From contig NZ_JBLFBO010000005.1 in NCBI RefSeq assembly GCF_047338595.1, positions 62,001 to 126,000 on the forward strand: 64,000 nt of DNA, written 5' to 3'. The notes below the pieces were generated by a model. The model was not told the origin of the DNA, made no database searches, and was given only the letters and a program-made list of their open reading frames with translations. Numbering within the stretch: the stretch's first letter is position 1; each line of letters begins with the position of its first letter. Shown here piece by piece: positions 41,352 through 50,103 of the stretch. The position numbers and the translations under genes were made by a program. The stretch is from Nitrospira_D sp019636945. GTDB taxonomy: Bacteria > Nitrospirota > Nitrospiria > Nitrospirales > Nitrospiraceae.

Positions 41352-43766
41352 ATGCCGATGACGACGGAGACGACCGACACAACTCATATCCCAGCCGATG
41401 TCCTGCAGCGAAAGATTGTCCCGACTATCGCCAAGGAACTCACTGTTGGAGGTCCGCAAGTAGCTGCTGCGGTGGCATTGCTCGATGAAGGAGCGACGGT
41501 TCCTTTTATTGCGCGGTATCGGAAAGAGGTAACAGGAAATCTTGACGACACACAACTCCGGACGTTGGAAGAGCGGCTGCGCTATCTGCGTGAGCTGGAG
41601 GAGCGGCGCGCGGCCGTGTTGGCTTCTATTGAGGAGCAAGGGAAACTTACGGATGCCTTACGCATGACGATCGAGGCGGCTACCACCAAACAGGCTGTCG
41701 AAGACCTGTATCTTCCATTTAAGCCGAAACGACGCACGCGTGCCCAGATCGCGCGTGAAGCGGGGCTCGAGCCGTTGGCCGATACTCTCTTAGCTGATCC
41801 TCTGTTGGTTCCTGAGCAGGAAGCACTTAAGTTCATTCGTGTTGTGCCGGCTTCGGAAGGAGTGGAAGCCGTCAATGTGCCGGATGTCAAAGCCGCACTC
41901 GAAGGGGCTCGGGACATCTTGATGGAACGGTTTGCGGAAACCGCCGATCTTCTCGCCGCGATACGAACACGTTTGTGGAACGAGGGCGTCTTGACGTCGA
42001 CAGTGATGAAGGACAAGGAAACGGCGGAAGAGGAAAAGTTCCGTGACTACTATGCCTATTCGGAACCGATCAAGGCCATTCCCTCGCACCGAGCGCTGGC
42101 CCTGTTCCGAGGTCGTACCCTCGGGGTATTAAAGCTTGAGCTGGGTTTGGGAGAGGCGCTCGAGGCCATGGTCCCACATCCCTGTGTCACCATGATTGCC
42201 GCTCATGCTGGCATTGCCGATCGAGGGCGACCGGCCGATAAGTGGCTGGCCGGTGTGTGTGAATGGACCTGGCGTGTCAAAATGCATCTGACCATCAGTG
42301 CGGAGCTGCTCGTGCAATTGCGGGAATCTGCTGAGGCGGAGGCGATCAGAATTTTTGCAAGGAATCTCCATGAGCTGTTGTTGGCGGCTCCGGCCGGGCC
42401 CAAGGCCATCCTTGGTCTCGATCCTGGGATTCGCACTGGGTGCAAAGTGGCTGTCGTTGATGCGACAGGAAAGTTGTTGGACACAGAGACGATTTATCCT
42501 CACCAACCGCGTAACGATTGGCAAGGGGCATTGGAGACCCTGATCCGGCTGATTACTCAGCATGGGGTGGACTTGTTGGCGATCGGCAATGGCACCGCGA
42601 GCCGGGAGACGGACAAATTGGCGGCGGAGGTCATCAGAGTGGTCGCTGCGCAAAAGCCTGAGCATAAGCTGGCTAAAATCGTCGTAAGCGAAGCAGGGGC
42701 ATCGGTCTATTCCGCGTCGGCCTTTGCCGCAGCGGAGTTTCCTGAGCTGGATGTCAGTTTACGAGGGGCTGTGTCAATCGCGCGACGGCTTCAGGACCCA
42801 CTTGCGGAGCTGGTGAAGATCGAGCCGAAGGCCATCGGAGTCGGGCAGTATCAGCATGACGTGGATCAGAAGGCCTTGGCGAGATCGCTTGATGCCACGG
42901 TCGAAGACTGCGTCAATGCCGTTGGAGTCAATGTGAATACGGCCTCGGTTCCGTTACTTGAACGGGTCTCGGGGCTCAACAAAGCCTTGGCTCGAAACAT
43001 TGTGGACTATCGCAATACAAACGGACCGTTTCCCAATCGAACAGCGATCCGCAAAGTCCCTCGTCTTGGTGACAAGACGTTCGAGCAAGCGGCAGGCTTC
43101 CTGCGCATTCCGGATGGTGATAATCCGTTGGACTGTTCTGCCGTCCACCCTGAGGCCTATCCGGTCGTTGAACGGATTCTGACCAAGTTAGGAACGGGGA
43201 TAGCCGAGGTGATGAGAAAGCCCGCTGTTTTGAAGGGGGTATCGGCAGAGGACTTTATCGATGAGAAGTTTGGCTTGCCGACGGTGCGAGATATTTTGAG
43301 CGAACTGGAAAAGCCTGGCCGCGATCCTCGGCCTGAATTCAAGACGGCGACATTTCGTGACGGGGTTGAATCGGTGAGTGACTTACAGCCGGGCATGGTG
43401 CTTGAAGGAGTGGTCACGAATGTCGCAGCATTCGGAGCCTTCGTCGACATCGGGGTGCATCAGGACGGACTGGTGCATGTGTCTGCATTGGCTAATCGAT
43501 TCATCAAGGATCCGCATGAGGTGGTGAAACCGGGACAGGTTGTCAAGGTGAAGGTGATTGACGTCGATCTGAAGCGCCAGCGCATCGCGTTAACGATGCG
43601 CCTTGATGATACCGCAAGTCGTGCCAGTTCTTCAGCACAGTCGAGCAACAATACCGCCGGTACTCAACGTGGGCGAGGAGCATCGGGATCGGCCCAGACC
43701 GCACAACCGTCTCAGCCGCTCAGCGCCATGGCCATGGCGCTGGCCAAGGCGAGGCAGAGGTCGTAG
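41352..43766 (+). CDS. tex: Tex-family RNA-binding transcription accessory protein
   Basis: An 804-residue nucleic-acid-binding protein, the bacterial relative of Spt6. Parts in order: N-terminal helical Tex domain (GGPQVAAAVALLDEGATVPF, ARYRKEVTGNLDD), YqgF-like RNase H fold (ILGLDPGIRTGCKVAVVDAT), tandem HhH (GVNVNTASVPLLERVSGLNK) and a C-terminal S1 domain (LEGVVTNVAAFGAFVDIG, QDGLVHVSAL). The tail is low-complexity serine/glutamine. ATG 41352 follows a GTG at 41349; either may start. Family length is 720-800, so the tail accounts for the extra. Confidence 0.95.
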   Translation: MPMTTETTDTTHIPADVLQRKIVPTIAKELTVGGPQVAAAVALLDEGATVPFIARYRKEVTGNLDDTQLRTLEERLRYLRELEERRAAVLASIEEQGKLTDALRMTIEAATTKQAVEDLYLPFKPKRRTRAQIAREAGLEPLADTLLADPLLVPEQEALKFIRVVPASEGVEAVNVPDVKAALEGARDILMERFAETADLLAAIRTRLWNEGVLTSTVMKDKETAEEEKFRDYYAYSEPIKAIPSHRALALFRGRTLGVLKLELGLGEALEAMVPHPCVTMIAAHAGIADRGRPADKWLAGVCEWTWRVKMHLTISAELLVQLRESAEAEAIRIFARNLHELLLAAPAGPKAILGLDPGIRTGCKVAVVDATGKLLDTETIYPHQPRNDWQGALETLIRLITQHGVDLLAIGNGTASRETDKLAAEVIRVVAAQKPEHKLAKIVVSEAGASVYSASAFAAAEFPELDVSLRGAVSIARRLQDPLAELVKIEPKAIGVGQYQHDVDQKALARSLDATVEDCVNAVGVNVNTASVPLLERVSGLNKALARNIVDYRNTNGPFPNRTAIRKVPRLGDKTFEQAAGFLRIPDGDNPLDCSAVHPEAYPVVERILTKLGTGIAEVMRKPAVLKGVSAEDFIDEKFGLPTVRDILSELEKPGRDPRPEFKTATFRDGVESVSDLQPGMVLEGVVTNVAAFGAFVDIGVHQDGLVHVSALANRFIKDPHEVVKPGQVVKVKVIDVDLKRQRIALTMRLDDTASRASSSAQSSNNTAGTQRGRGASGSAQTAQPSQPLSAMAMALAKARQRS

Positions 43767-43899
43767 CGCTGGTCTGTTCTTCCGCTGGATCTGACTGATT
43801 CGATAAGATGATTTACGACTAGCAGCTGTGTTGCGGTTGCAGACCGTTAGAAATTTCTGTGGCGTTTTCGTGCTCAAGTTGCGGGTGGGAACTTTCCCA

Positions 43900-44154
43900 C
43901 TATCCGTACCTGATTTTCAGTGCAATGATTCCACACTGGAGCAGGAGGGTGACGGCGTTTGCGAGAATGACGGGTAACGAATCAATCCAAATGCCGTAAA
44001 TGAGCCACAGCAGCACACCCGTGCTAAATGTCGTCACCATCCCCCAGGAGAGATCACCGGTTGATTTGGATTGCCATGCCTTCACGATCTGGGGAATGAA
44101 GGCGATCGTGGTCAATGTTCCGGCTGTCAGTCCCAGCGCCGTGACTCCGTCCAC
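43900..44154 (-). CDS. SemiSWEET / PQ-loop transporter
   Basis: An 84-residue, three-helix membrane protein. The PQ motif is in FIPQIVKAWQSKSTGDLS; the second helix TFSTGVLLWLIYGIW and third LANAVTLLLQCGIIALKI complete one triple-helix bundle. SemiSWEETs dimerise to carry small sugars; the PnuC/PnuT vitamin carriers share the fold. It starts at GTG 44154, three bases after the tenA stop, so the two genes are one transcription unit. This makes a pyrimidine or thiamine-related cargo conceivable. Confidence 0.85.
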   Translation of the reverse strand: MDGVTALGLTAGTLTTIAFIPQIVKAWQSKSTGDLSWGMVTTFSTGVLLWLIYGIWIDSLPVILANAVTLLLQCGIIALKIRYG

Positions 44155-44157
44155 TTC

Positions 44158-44826
44158 CTACACCGGCCACTTTTCTTCGCGCCAGGCCATGTCCCAGAAC
44201 ATCCACTCGTATCGTGAACTGATGATGAAGGAGTCTTCCATTCGTCGGAGTTCGTCTTTTCCGGCTGTCTTGGCCCACTGATCAACTTTTTTCCGCATCC
44301 ATACCTGGACTTCCGCAAACTCGGGAGATGCATAGAGCATGAGCCAATCACGGTAGGGGTGGTGCTTGGCCGGTGGACCTTTGTGCAGTAGATGTTGGCC
44401 GACGACACAATAGACCCATGCGCAGGGGAGGGCCACAACCGTGATTTCCGTCGCAGTTCCTGTCGCGGCTACTGCCAACATGTGTCTGGTGTACGCATAA
44501 TTGGTCGGTGCCATGGGGACAGATGTCATCTGTTTGGCGGTCATGTTCCAACGTTTTCCGTAATTTTCATGCAGACTGCGTTCGACGACGATTGTCTCCT
44601 CCGCCAGCTTGTTGAAGCGGAGGCCGCTTTCCGAGTCAGGCGCTTTCACGGCTGCAGCAGAGAATACACGAGCGAGATCGCCGAGAAACCGTGCGTCTTG
44701 CAGGATGTAGTATTTGAACTTCTGCTCAGGCAAGGTTCCATCGCCGAGTGCAACAACGAAGGGATGGGTTAATTGGGAGTCCCAGATCGAGCTGGCGAGT
44801 TTGCGGAGGTGGTTTGAAAATGACAT
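44158..44826 (-). CDS. tenA: TenA-family thiaminase II (aminopyrimidine aminohydrolase)
   Basis: A 222-residue all-helical enzyme that hydrolyses aminopyrimidines from broken thiamine to HMP for salvage. Family blocks: HPFVVALGDGTLPEQKFKYY, QDARFLGDLARVFSAAA, the catalytic cysteine in VALPCAWVYCVVG and the C-terminal glutamate region SRYEWMFWDMAW. ATG 44826 with GGAG six bases upstream is chosen; the frame is open to 44928. No THI-box riboswitch is visible in the roughly 100 bases upstream. It is followed by the SemiSWEET gene. Confidence 0.9.
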   Translation of the reverse strand: MSFSNHLRKLASSIWDSQLTHPFVVALGDGTLPEQKFKYYILQDARFLGDLARVFSAAAVKAPDSESGLRFNKLAEETIVVERSLHENYGKRWNMTAKQMTSVPMAPTNYAYTRHMLAVAATGTATEITVVALPCAWVYCVVGQHLLHKGPPAKHHPYRDWLMLYASPEFAEVQVWMRKKVDQWAKTAGKDELRRMEDSFIISSRYEWMFWDMAWREEKWPV

Positions 44827-44929
44827 GCGTGCTCCGGTTTGAGAAGTTGTTCGACTTGTGTGTGCGTGTTCAATCGACCGGTGAAATTCTAAACACGCCA
44901 CTCCACATGTACTATGATATGCTTCCATA

Positions 44930-46333
44930 TTAGAGATATGGAATCCAGGGTCTGGGGAGACGGTTCATTCCATCCAATGCCGCGACCTTATAGCACTCGG
45001 CCAAGGTCGGATAGTTGAAAACCGTATCGATAAAGTAATCGATCTTACCATGAAAGGCCATCACGGCCTGCCCGATATGGATCAGTTCGGTGGCGCCTTC
45101 CCCAATGGCATGCACACCCAATAGATGGCGAGTGTGCCGATGAAACAGTAGCTTCACCATGCCTGCTTCGTCACCAATCAACTGTCCACGCGCAATTTCC
45201 TTATACCGGGCGATCCCGACGCCGTACGGCACATCGGCCTGTTTGAGCTCTTCCTCGTTCCTCCCGACCATGGAGATTTCCGGAATGGCATAAATGCCGT
45301 AGGGGAGGAGTGCGGTATCCATACGATCCGGATGGCCGAAGGCATGGCTGGCTGCGTGGCGCCCCTGTTGCATGGACGTCGAAGCTAGAGCCGGAAATCC
45401 AATGACATCACCGGCTGCATAGACGTGAGGAAGCATAGTTTGGAAATGTTCATTCACAGTCAGCCTTCCACGGGCATCAGGTTGAAGACCGATCGATTCC
45501 AGATGCAGGGCTGAGGTCGCTCCGACGCGACCGATGGCATACAGGAGTGTGGTGGTGTGAAGCGGGGGATGCTTCTGTAAGGACACCTGGACCGCCTGTG
45601 TTCCGTTTCGTGTGATCTCGACCACCTCTTCGTCGTGATAGAGCGTCACGCCTAAATCTCTCATCTGGCGCTGGAGCGTCTCGATGATCTCCGTATCGAC
45701 GAATTCCAATAGCCGTGGGCGTTTGTCAATGAGCGTGACGGGAACTCCTAAGGCGGCAAGCATCGATGCATACTCGGTTCCGATCACGCCTCCTCCCACA
45801 ATGACGAGGGATTTGGGAATATGTCGTAAAGCGAGAAGGCCGTCCGTATCGATGATCGTGTGGTCGTCGAAGGGAACCTCAGGTGGCCGAGCGGGCTCGG
45901 TTCCCACGGCAATGATGAAAAAGTCGGCCGTCAGTTCCAATGCTGCATGGGAAGTCTGTACATGAAGCCGATGTGGATCGAGAAAGCTGGCCGTGCCGAA
46001 ATACATATCCACTTGGTTTCTGGCCATCTGCTGCTGAACGATCTGAATTTCGTGTTTGATGACGTGATTAGCGCGGAAGGCCAGGTCTTCGATCGTGATC
46101 GTCTTTTTCAGTCGGTATTCGCCTCCGTAGATATTGCGCTGTCGAAATCCTGACAGGTAGAGGACGGCTTCACGGAGTGATTTGCTGGGAATGGTTCCTG
46201 TATTAATGCAGACGCCGCCCACGACCATCTTGCGCTCGATGATCCCCACTTTCTTGCCGAGTTTGGCCGCCTGAATGGCAGCCTTCTGCCCTGCCGGCCC
46301 GGTCCCGATGACGAGTACATCATAGTGAGGCAT
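44930..46333 (-). CDS. sthA: Soluble pyridine nucleotide transhydrogenase-like flavoprotein
   Basis: A 467-residue FAD enzyme that moves hydride between NADPH and NAD. FAD site VIGTGPAGQKAAIQAAKLGK and NAD(P) site VIVGGGVIGTEYASMLA. The region that holds the redox disulfide in dihydrolipoamide dehydrogenase reads CINTGTIPSKSLREAVLY: only the first cysteine is there, as in SthA. The C-terminal VFNYPTLAECYKVAALDG also matches SthA and lacks the HxxxxE pair of the disulfide reductases. ATG 46333 is the start. The gene runs toward tenA but is not coupled with it. Confidence 0.88.
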   Translation of the reverse strand: MPHYDVLVIGTGPAGQKAAIQAAKLGKKVGIIERKMVVGGVCINTGTIPSKSLREAVLYLSGFRQRNIYGGEYRLKKTITIEDLAFRANHVIKHEIQIVQQQMARNQVDMYFGTASFLDPHRLHVQTSHAALELTADFFIIAVGTEPARPPEVPFDDHTIIDTDGLLALRHIPKSLVIVGGGVIGTEYASMLAALGVPVTLIDKRPRLLEFVDTEIIETLQRQMRDLGVTLYHDEEVVEITRNGTQAVQVSLQKHPPLHTTTLLYAIGRVGATSALHLESIGLQPDARGRLTVNEHFQTMLPHVYAAGDVIGFPALASTSMQQGRHAASHAFGHPDRMDTALLPYGIYAIPEISMVGRNEEELKQADVPYGVGIARYKEIARGQLIGDEAGMVKLLFHRHTRHLLGVHAIGEGATELIHIGQAVMAFHGKIDYFIDTVFNYPTLAECYKVAALDGMNRLPRPWIPYL

Positions 46334-46409
46334 GGATGTTAGGAAAGAGTAAGGCTGAGGTTGAGGAGAACAGAAATGCGTGCTCCTCGAACCTCAACCT
46401 GCTTCTCTC

Positions 46410-47066
46410 TCAGCTCTCCGTGACCAAGCGACGGGCGAACTGGAAGGCTTCTTCCATGTCCGGTAGCTGGGTGAGTTCAGGGGTGATTTGGAGATAGCGA
46501 ACGGTATTGGTCTTGTCGATGACCATGACGGCTCTGGTCAAGAGGGATGGTCCTTCCAAGAAGAGGCCATGGGTTTTTCCAAACTCAGCTCCACGATAAT
46601 CGGAGAGGAAGGTCACGTTGGCGATCTTGGCTTCTCCGGCGAATCGCTTTTGAGCGAAGGGCGTATCGATGCTGACGGTGATGAGTTCTACCATCCTATC
46701 AAGGCCTTTATTCCGTTCGCTCAGGATGTGGGTCTGTTGTTCGCAGACCGGGGTATCGAGCGACGGCACTACGCTGATGATACGGACTTTACCCGAGCCC
46801 TTGGTCTCTCCAATGTTCACAAGGGACAAGTCATTCTGTGCCACCTTCACATCACGGAGCGTGTCGCCGATTTTTACTCCGCTCCCGGCGAGGGCCAACG
46901 GGCTGCCCTTGAAGAGGATCTTATTGCCTTCGCCCGCGACGGCCGTGCCATCTGCCACCGGCATACTCTTATAGGTGAAGTTGTTGCCCCCAGTCGTCTG
47001 GCAGCCGACGAGGCCAAGCAGAAGGCACAGCATCGTGCCCATGATCCCAGAATATGGTCTTCGCAT
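46410..47066 (-). CDS. tpx: Lipoprotein thiol peroxidase (Tpx) without resolving cysteine
   Basis: A 218-residue peroxiredoxin. Unusually it begins with a lipoprotein signal (MLCLLLGLVGC, Cys22), followed by a linker and a Tpx domain from about residue 53. The peroxidatic cysteine is Cys108 in VPSLDTPVCEQQ. At the place of the resolving cysteine of E. coli Tpx (RFCG) it has RFAG (Ala near 143), so it would act as a 1-Cys enzyme or use a partner. AAAGGAG precedes ATG 47066. It should reduce peroxides at the periplasmic side of a membrane. Confidence 0.88.
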   Translation of the reverse strand: MRRPYSGIMGTMLCLLLGLVGCQTTGGNNFTYKSMPVADGTAVAGEGNKILFKGSPLALAGSGVKIGDTLRDVKVAQNDLSLVNIGETKGSGKVRIISVVPSLDTPVCEQQTHILSERNKGLDRMVELITVSIDTPFAQKRFAGEAKIANVTFLSDYRGAEFGKTHGLFLEGPSLLTRAVMVIDKTNTVRYLQITPELTQLPDMEEAFQFARRLVTES

Positions 47067-47120
47067 TGTATGCTCCTTTCTCAACACAGGATGGGACGAG
47101 GTTCTCACACAGATTTTGCC

Positions 47121-48131
47121 TCAGGGTGACGAGTGAATATACTCGATCAGCGAGCGGTTCACCAGCTCCGGCCGTTCCCATTGCGGCAGATGTCCGGCAT
47201 GGGGGACTTTGACGAAGGTTGAGCCATGAATCCTCTGGTGCAGTTCTTCACCGACGGCCAGGGGAAACACTCGGTCGTATTCTCCCCAGATGATCATCGT
47301 TGGGTGCGTGATGCTACTCAGACGTGGGGCAAACTCGGATTCCCATGGTGGGAGCGCATTTCGCACGGCCATGAGGGGTTTGATGATGCCGGGGCGTTGG
47401 CGATTCTGGTTAGACCGTTCAAGAACGGTTGGGGTCAGGAGCCGGTGGTCGTGAATGATTTCCTTTAAGACGGGCGTGGTGATCAGCCCTCCAAAGAGCC
47501 AGTTGCCGAAGGAAACCAGCCAGGAAGGAGCACGGGATTCCAGGGCCTGTTTGAACGACCGGCTGGTGAGTTTGTCCTTTACGTACGACGGTAACCCACT
47601 GATGAGCACAAGTTTGTCGACACGGCTTGGATGAGTCAGCGCCATGCCGATCGCCAAACCGGCTCCCATCGAATTGCCCACCAACGTAGCTTTTTCAATG
47701 TGAAGGGCATCCATAAACCCGACACAAAAGTCCAACATCTGATCCGGTAGGTAGTCAATGTCCGGCTTGTCGGATAAGCCGGAACCAGGGAGATCAAGCG
47801 TCAGCGTACGGAAATGTTGAGGCAAGTCGTGCTGTTGATGTTCCCATTGCCACATGGATCCGCCAAAGCCGTGGATCAGAATGACGGGTGGTCCTGTGCC
47901 GGCATCAAGATAGGCGATCCGTTGATCCTGGACGAGCACAGTGCTGATCGGGATGCGCTTGCTTGGGGAGCGTTCCAGTGTTTCAAAGTAGGGTGGAATT
48001 GGTGGCGGGGTGGTGCATGCGCTCATGAGGGACGAGACGAAGCCGAGGATGAGCAGTGCCGACCGACAGCGTCTGGATGGGCCGAGGATTGAACTAGTGA
48101 TGGAATCACTCCAGTTGAATGACCGTCTCAT
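47121..48131 (-). CDS. Lipoprotein alpha/beta hydrolase
   Basis: A 336-residue alpha/beta-fold hydrolase with a lipoprotein signal (ALLILGFVSSLMSAC, Cys39). Oxyanion HGFGGSMWQWEHQ, nucleophile Ser in LVGNSMGAGLAIGMA, acid in IWGEYDRVFPL and His in VPHAGHLPQWERPE. ATG 48131 is chosen; it overlaps the 3' end of the carboxylase subunit gene by 26 bases, while the open frame goes back to 48185. The overlap suggests co-transcription with pycA-pycB, though the functions are unrelated. Substrate unknown (ester or carbon-carbon hydrolase). Confidence 0.83.
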   Translation of the reverse strand: MRRSFNWSDSITSSILGPSRRCRSALLILGFVSSLMSACTTPPPIPPYFETLERSPSKRIPISTVLVQDQRIAYLDAGTGPPVILIHGFGGSMWQWEHQQHDLPQHFRTLTLDLPGSGLSDKPDIDYLPDQMLDFCVGFMDALHIEKATLVGNSMGAGLAIGMALTHPSRVDKLVLISGLPSYVKDKLTSRSFKQALESRAPSWLVSFGNWLFGGLITTPVLKEIIHDHRLLTPTVLERSNQNRQRPGIIKPLMAVRNALPPWESEFAPRLSSITHPTMIIWGEYDRVFPLAVGEELHQRIHGSTFVKVPHAGHLPQWERPELVNRSLIEYIHSSP

Positions 48132-50061
48132 CCGTTTTGACGTTGTCGCCGTCGTTAACCAAGATCGCAGAGACCTTTCCGTCAATCGGTGCCGGTACCC
48201 GGCTTTCCATCTTCATCGCTTCGATGATCAACAGCGGGTCACCGGCCTTCACGCAGTCATTCACGGCAACAAGAACCTTTACGACGCGACCGGGCATGGG
48301 AGGAGTCACATCACCTGGTTTCGCGGGTCTGGGACGCTTGGGTTTTCCTCCCGTCCCGATCTCCGGAGACTCGGGAACACCGGCGAGCACTTCCTGGATT
48401 GGTTCAAGTGAGACTTCTTCCAGCTTATCGTTGACACGGATATAGTAGGGTTTGCGGCCATCGACCTTGCGTCCGGAGCCTGAAACCTTCACATGATAGG
48501 TCTCACCATGAACTGTGACATTGAATTCTACCGGAGCCAAATGTAACTCATGTGCAGTCGAAGGGCCTTTTGCTGATCCGACGTCCAACGGCTCGGGGGT
48601 CAGGTCACCCTTCTCACGTGCCTCAAAAAAGTCAGACGCGATAGCGGGGAACAGCACAAACGAGAGCTGGTCCTCGGCGCTCTGAGCCGAAGCCGGCAGT
48701 TCTTTCTTGGCCTCATCCAGTTCCGGCTCCAGTCGATCAGCCGGCCTAGTCTTGATCGGAGTTTCGTCACCGGTGGCGCGTGCCATGATATCGAGATCGA
48801 CCTGTCCCGGCGCACGGCCGTACAGTCCCAAGAAATAGTTCTTGGTCTCAGTGGTGATGACTTTGTAACGCTCACCGGTCAGCACATTGAGAGTCGCCTG
48901 CGTGCCCACGATTTGGCTGGTCGGGGTGACCAACGGAGGGTAGCCCATTTCTTTTCGCACGCGTGGAACCTCATCGAGCACTTCTTTCATCCGGTCAAGC
49001 GCGTTTTGTTCCGTTAACTGGGCCGCCAAGTTTGACAACATGCCGCCGGGAATTTGGGAGGTGAGGATTTCTGCATCGACACCGGTAAAGTCGCTCTCGA
49101 ACTGGCGATATTTGCGGCGAACCGTTCGGAAATGTTCGGTGATCGGTTGAAAACTCGTGAGATCCAGTCCCGTCTCGTAGGGCGTGTTTTGGAGTGAGGC
49201 CACCAATGTTTCCGTCGCCGGATGAGAGGTTCCACCTGCCAATGGGGAGATGGAGGTATCAAGCATGTCGAGGCCTCCCAGGATCGCCATTAACGAAGCC
49301 ATGGAAGCCATTCCCGACGTGTAATGCGAATGGAGATGAAGCGGAACTTTCACGGCGGATTTTAGTCGACGCACCAGGTGATAGGCATCAAGCGGAGCCA
49401 GCAATCCGGCCATATCCTTGATGCAAATTGTGTCCGTTCCGAGATCCTCCAATTTTTTGGCCAAATCCACAAACCGATCGATGCTATGGACCGGGCTGAC
49501 CGTATAGCAGATCGTGGCTTCCGCATGTTTCCCGCAGGCCTTCACTTCACTCACGGCTCGGTCAAGATTCCGCACATCATTGAGCGCGTCGAAGATGCGG
49601 AAGACGTCAATGCCGTTCGTCGCCGATCGCTCGATAAACCGCTCCACGACATCGTCGGCGTAATGGCGATAGCCGACCAGATTTTGGCCCCGTAACAACA
49701 TCTGGAGCTTGGTATTGGGCATAGCCGCCCGCAACGCTCGAAGTCGCTCCCAGGGATCTTCCTTTAAAAATCGGAGACAGGTATCGAAGGTGGCCCCACC
49801 CCACACCTCCAGGGACCAATAGCCGACCGCGTCCAGCTTTTGGGCGATGGGTAACATATCCTCGGTCCGCATCCGCGTGGCCAGTAAGGATTGGTGTCCG
49901 TCTCGCAGGGCGACATCGGTGATCAAGACTGGTTTGCCGACGGCTGGCGTGATGGTGAATTCGCTGGGATGCGAGCGGAGCGCCTTTACCGTCTTACTCG
50001 TCGGAGCCGATTGTTTGGTCTTTTTTTGCGGTTTCTTTGTTGGTGGTCGTCTTTTTGCCAT
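48106..50061 (-). CDS. pycB: Pyruvate carboxylase subunit B / oxaloacetate decarboxylase alpha-type (biotin carrier)
   Basis: A 651-residue carboxyltransferase. N-terminal HMGL-like barrel (ITDVALRDGHQSLLATRM, GGATFDTCLRFL, FRIFDALNDVRNL, CIKDMAGLLAP with the metal/lysine site, HLHSHYTSGMA), a PYC_OADA middle (ILTSQIPGGMLSNL), a proline/charged linker and a C-terminal biotinyl domain with AMKME, biotin lysine about 617. It joins with the biotin carboxylase encoded just upstream to turn pyruvate into oxaloacetate. Without the membrane gamma/beta subunits nearby, the decarboxylase pump role is less likely. Confidence 0.9.
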   Translation of the reverse strand: MAKRRPPTKKPQKKTKQSAPTSKTVKALRSHPSEFTITPAVGKPVLITDVALRDGHQSLLATRMRTEDMLPIAQKLDAVGYWSLEVWGGATFDTCLRFLKEDPWERLRALRAAMPNTKLQMLLRGQNLVGYRHYADDVVERFIERSATNGIDVFRIFDALNDVRNLDRAVSEVKACGKHAEATICYTVSPVHSIDRFVDLAKKLEDLGTDTICIKDMAGLLAPLDAYHLVRRLKSAVKVPLHLHSHYTSGMASMASLMAILGGLDMLDTSISPLAGGTSHPATETLVASLQNTPYETGLDLTSFQPITEHFRTVRRKYRQFESDFTGVDAEILTSQIPGGMLSNLAAQLTEQNALDRMKEVLDEVPRVRKEMGYPPLVTPTSQIVGTQATLNVLTGERYKVITTETKNYFLGLYGRAPGQVDLDIMARATGDETPIKTRPADRLEPELDEAKKELPASAQSAEDQLSFVLFPAIASDFFEAREKGDLTPEPLDVGSAKGPSTAHELHLAPVEFNVTVHGETYHVKVSGSGRKVDGRKPYYIRVNDKLEEVSLEPIQEVLAGVPESPEIGTGGKPKRPRPAKPGDVTPPMPGRVVKVLVAVNDCVKAGDPLLIIEAMKMESRVPAPIDGKVSAILVNDGDNVKTDETVIQLE

Positions 50062-50103
50062 GATGGTTCATCCATCCTGTTGGAAGCGATTTCGGTCGTG
50101 AAA

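Noticed and set aside
44830..44930. TPP riboswitch before tenA
   Set aside because: No CTGAGA or ACCTGATCTGG-type blocks were found in the short upstream region.
48132..48185. Longer start of the alpha/beta hydrolase
   Set aside because: It would put 18 polar residues before the lipoprotein signal and increase the overlap with pycB; ATG 48131 gives a normal signal.
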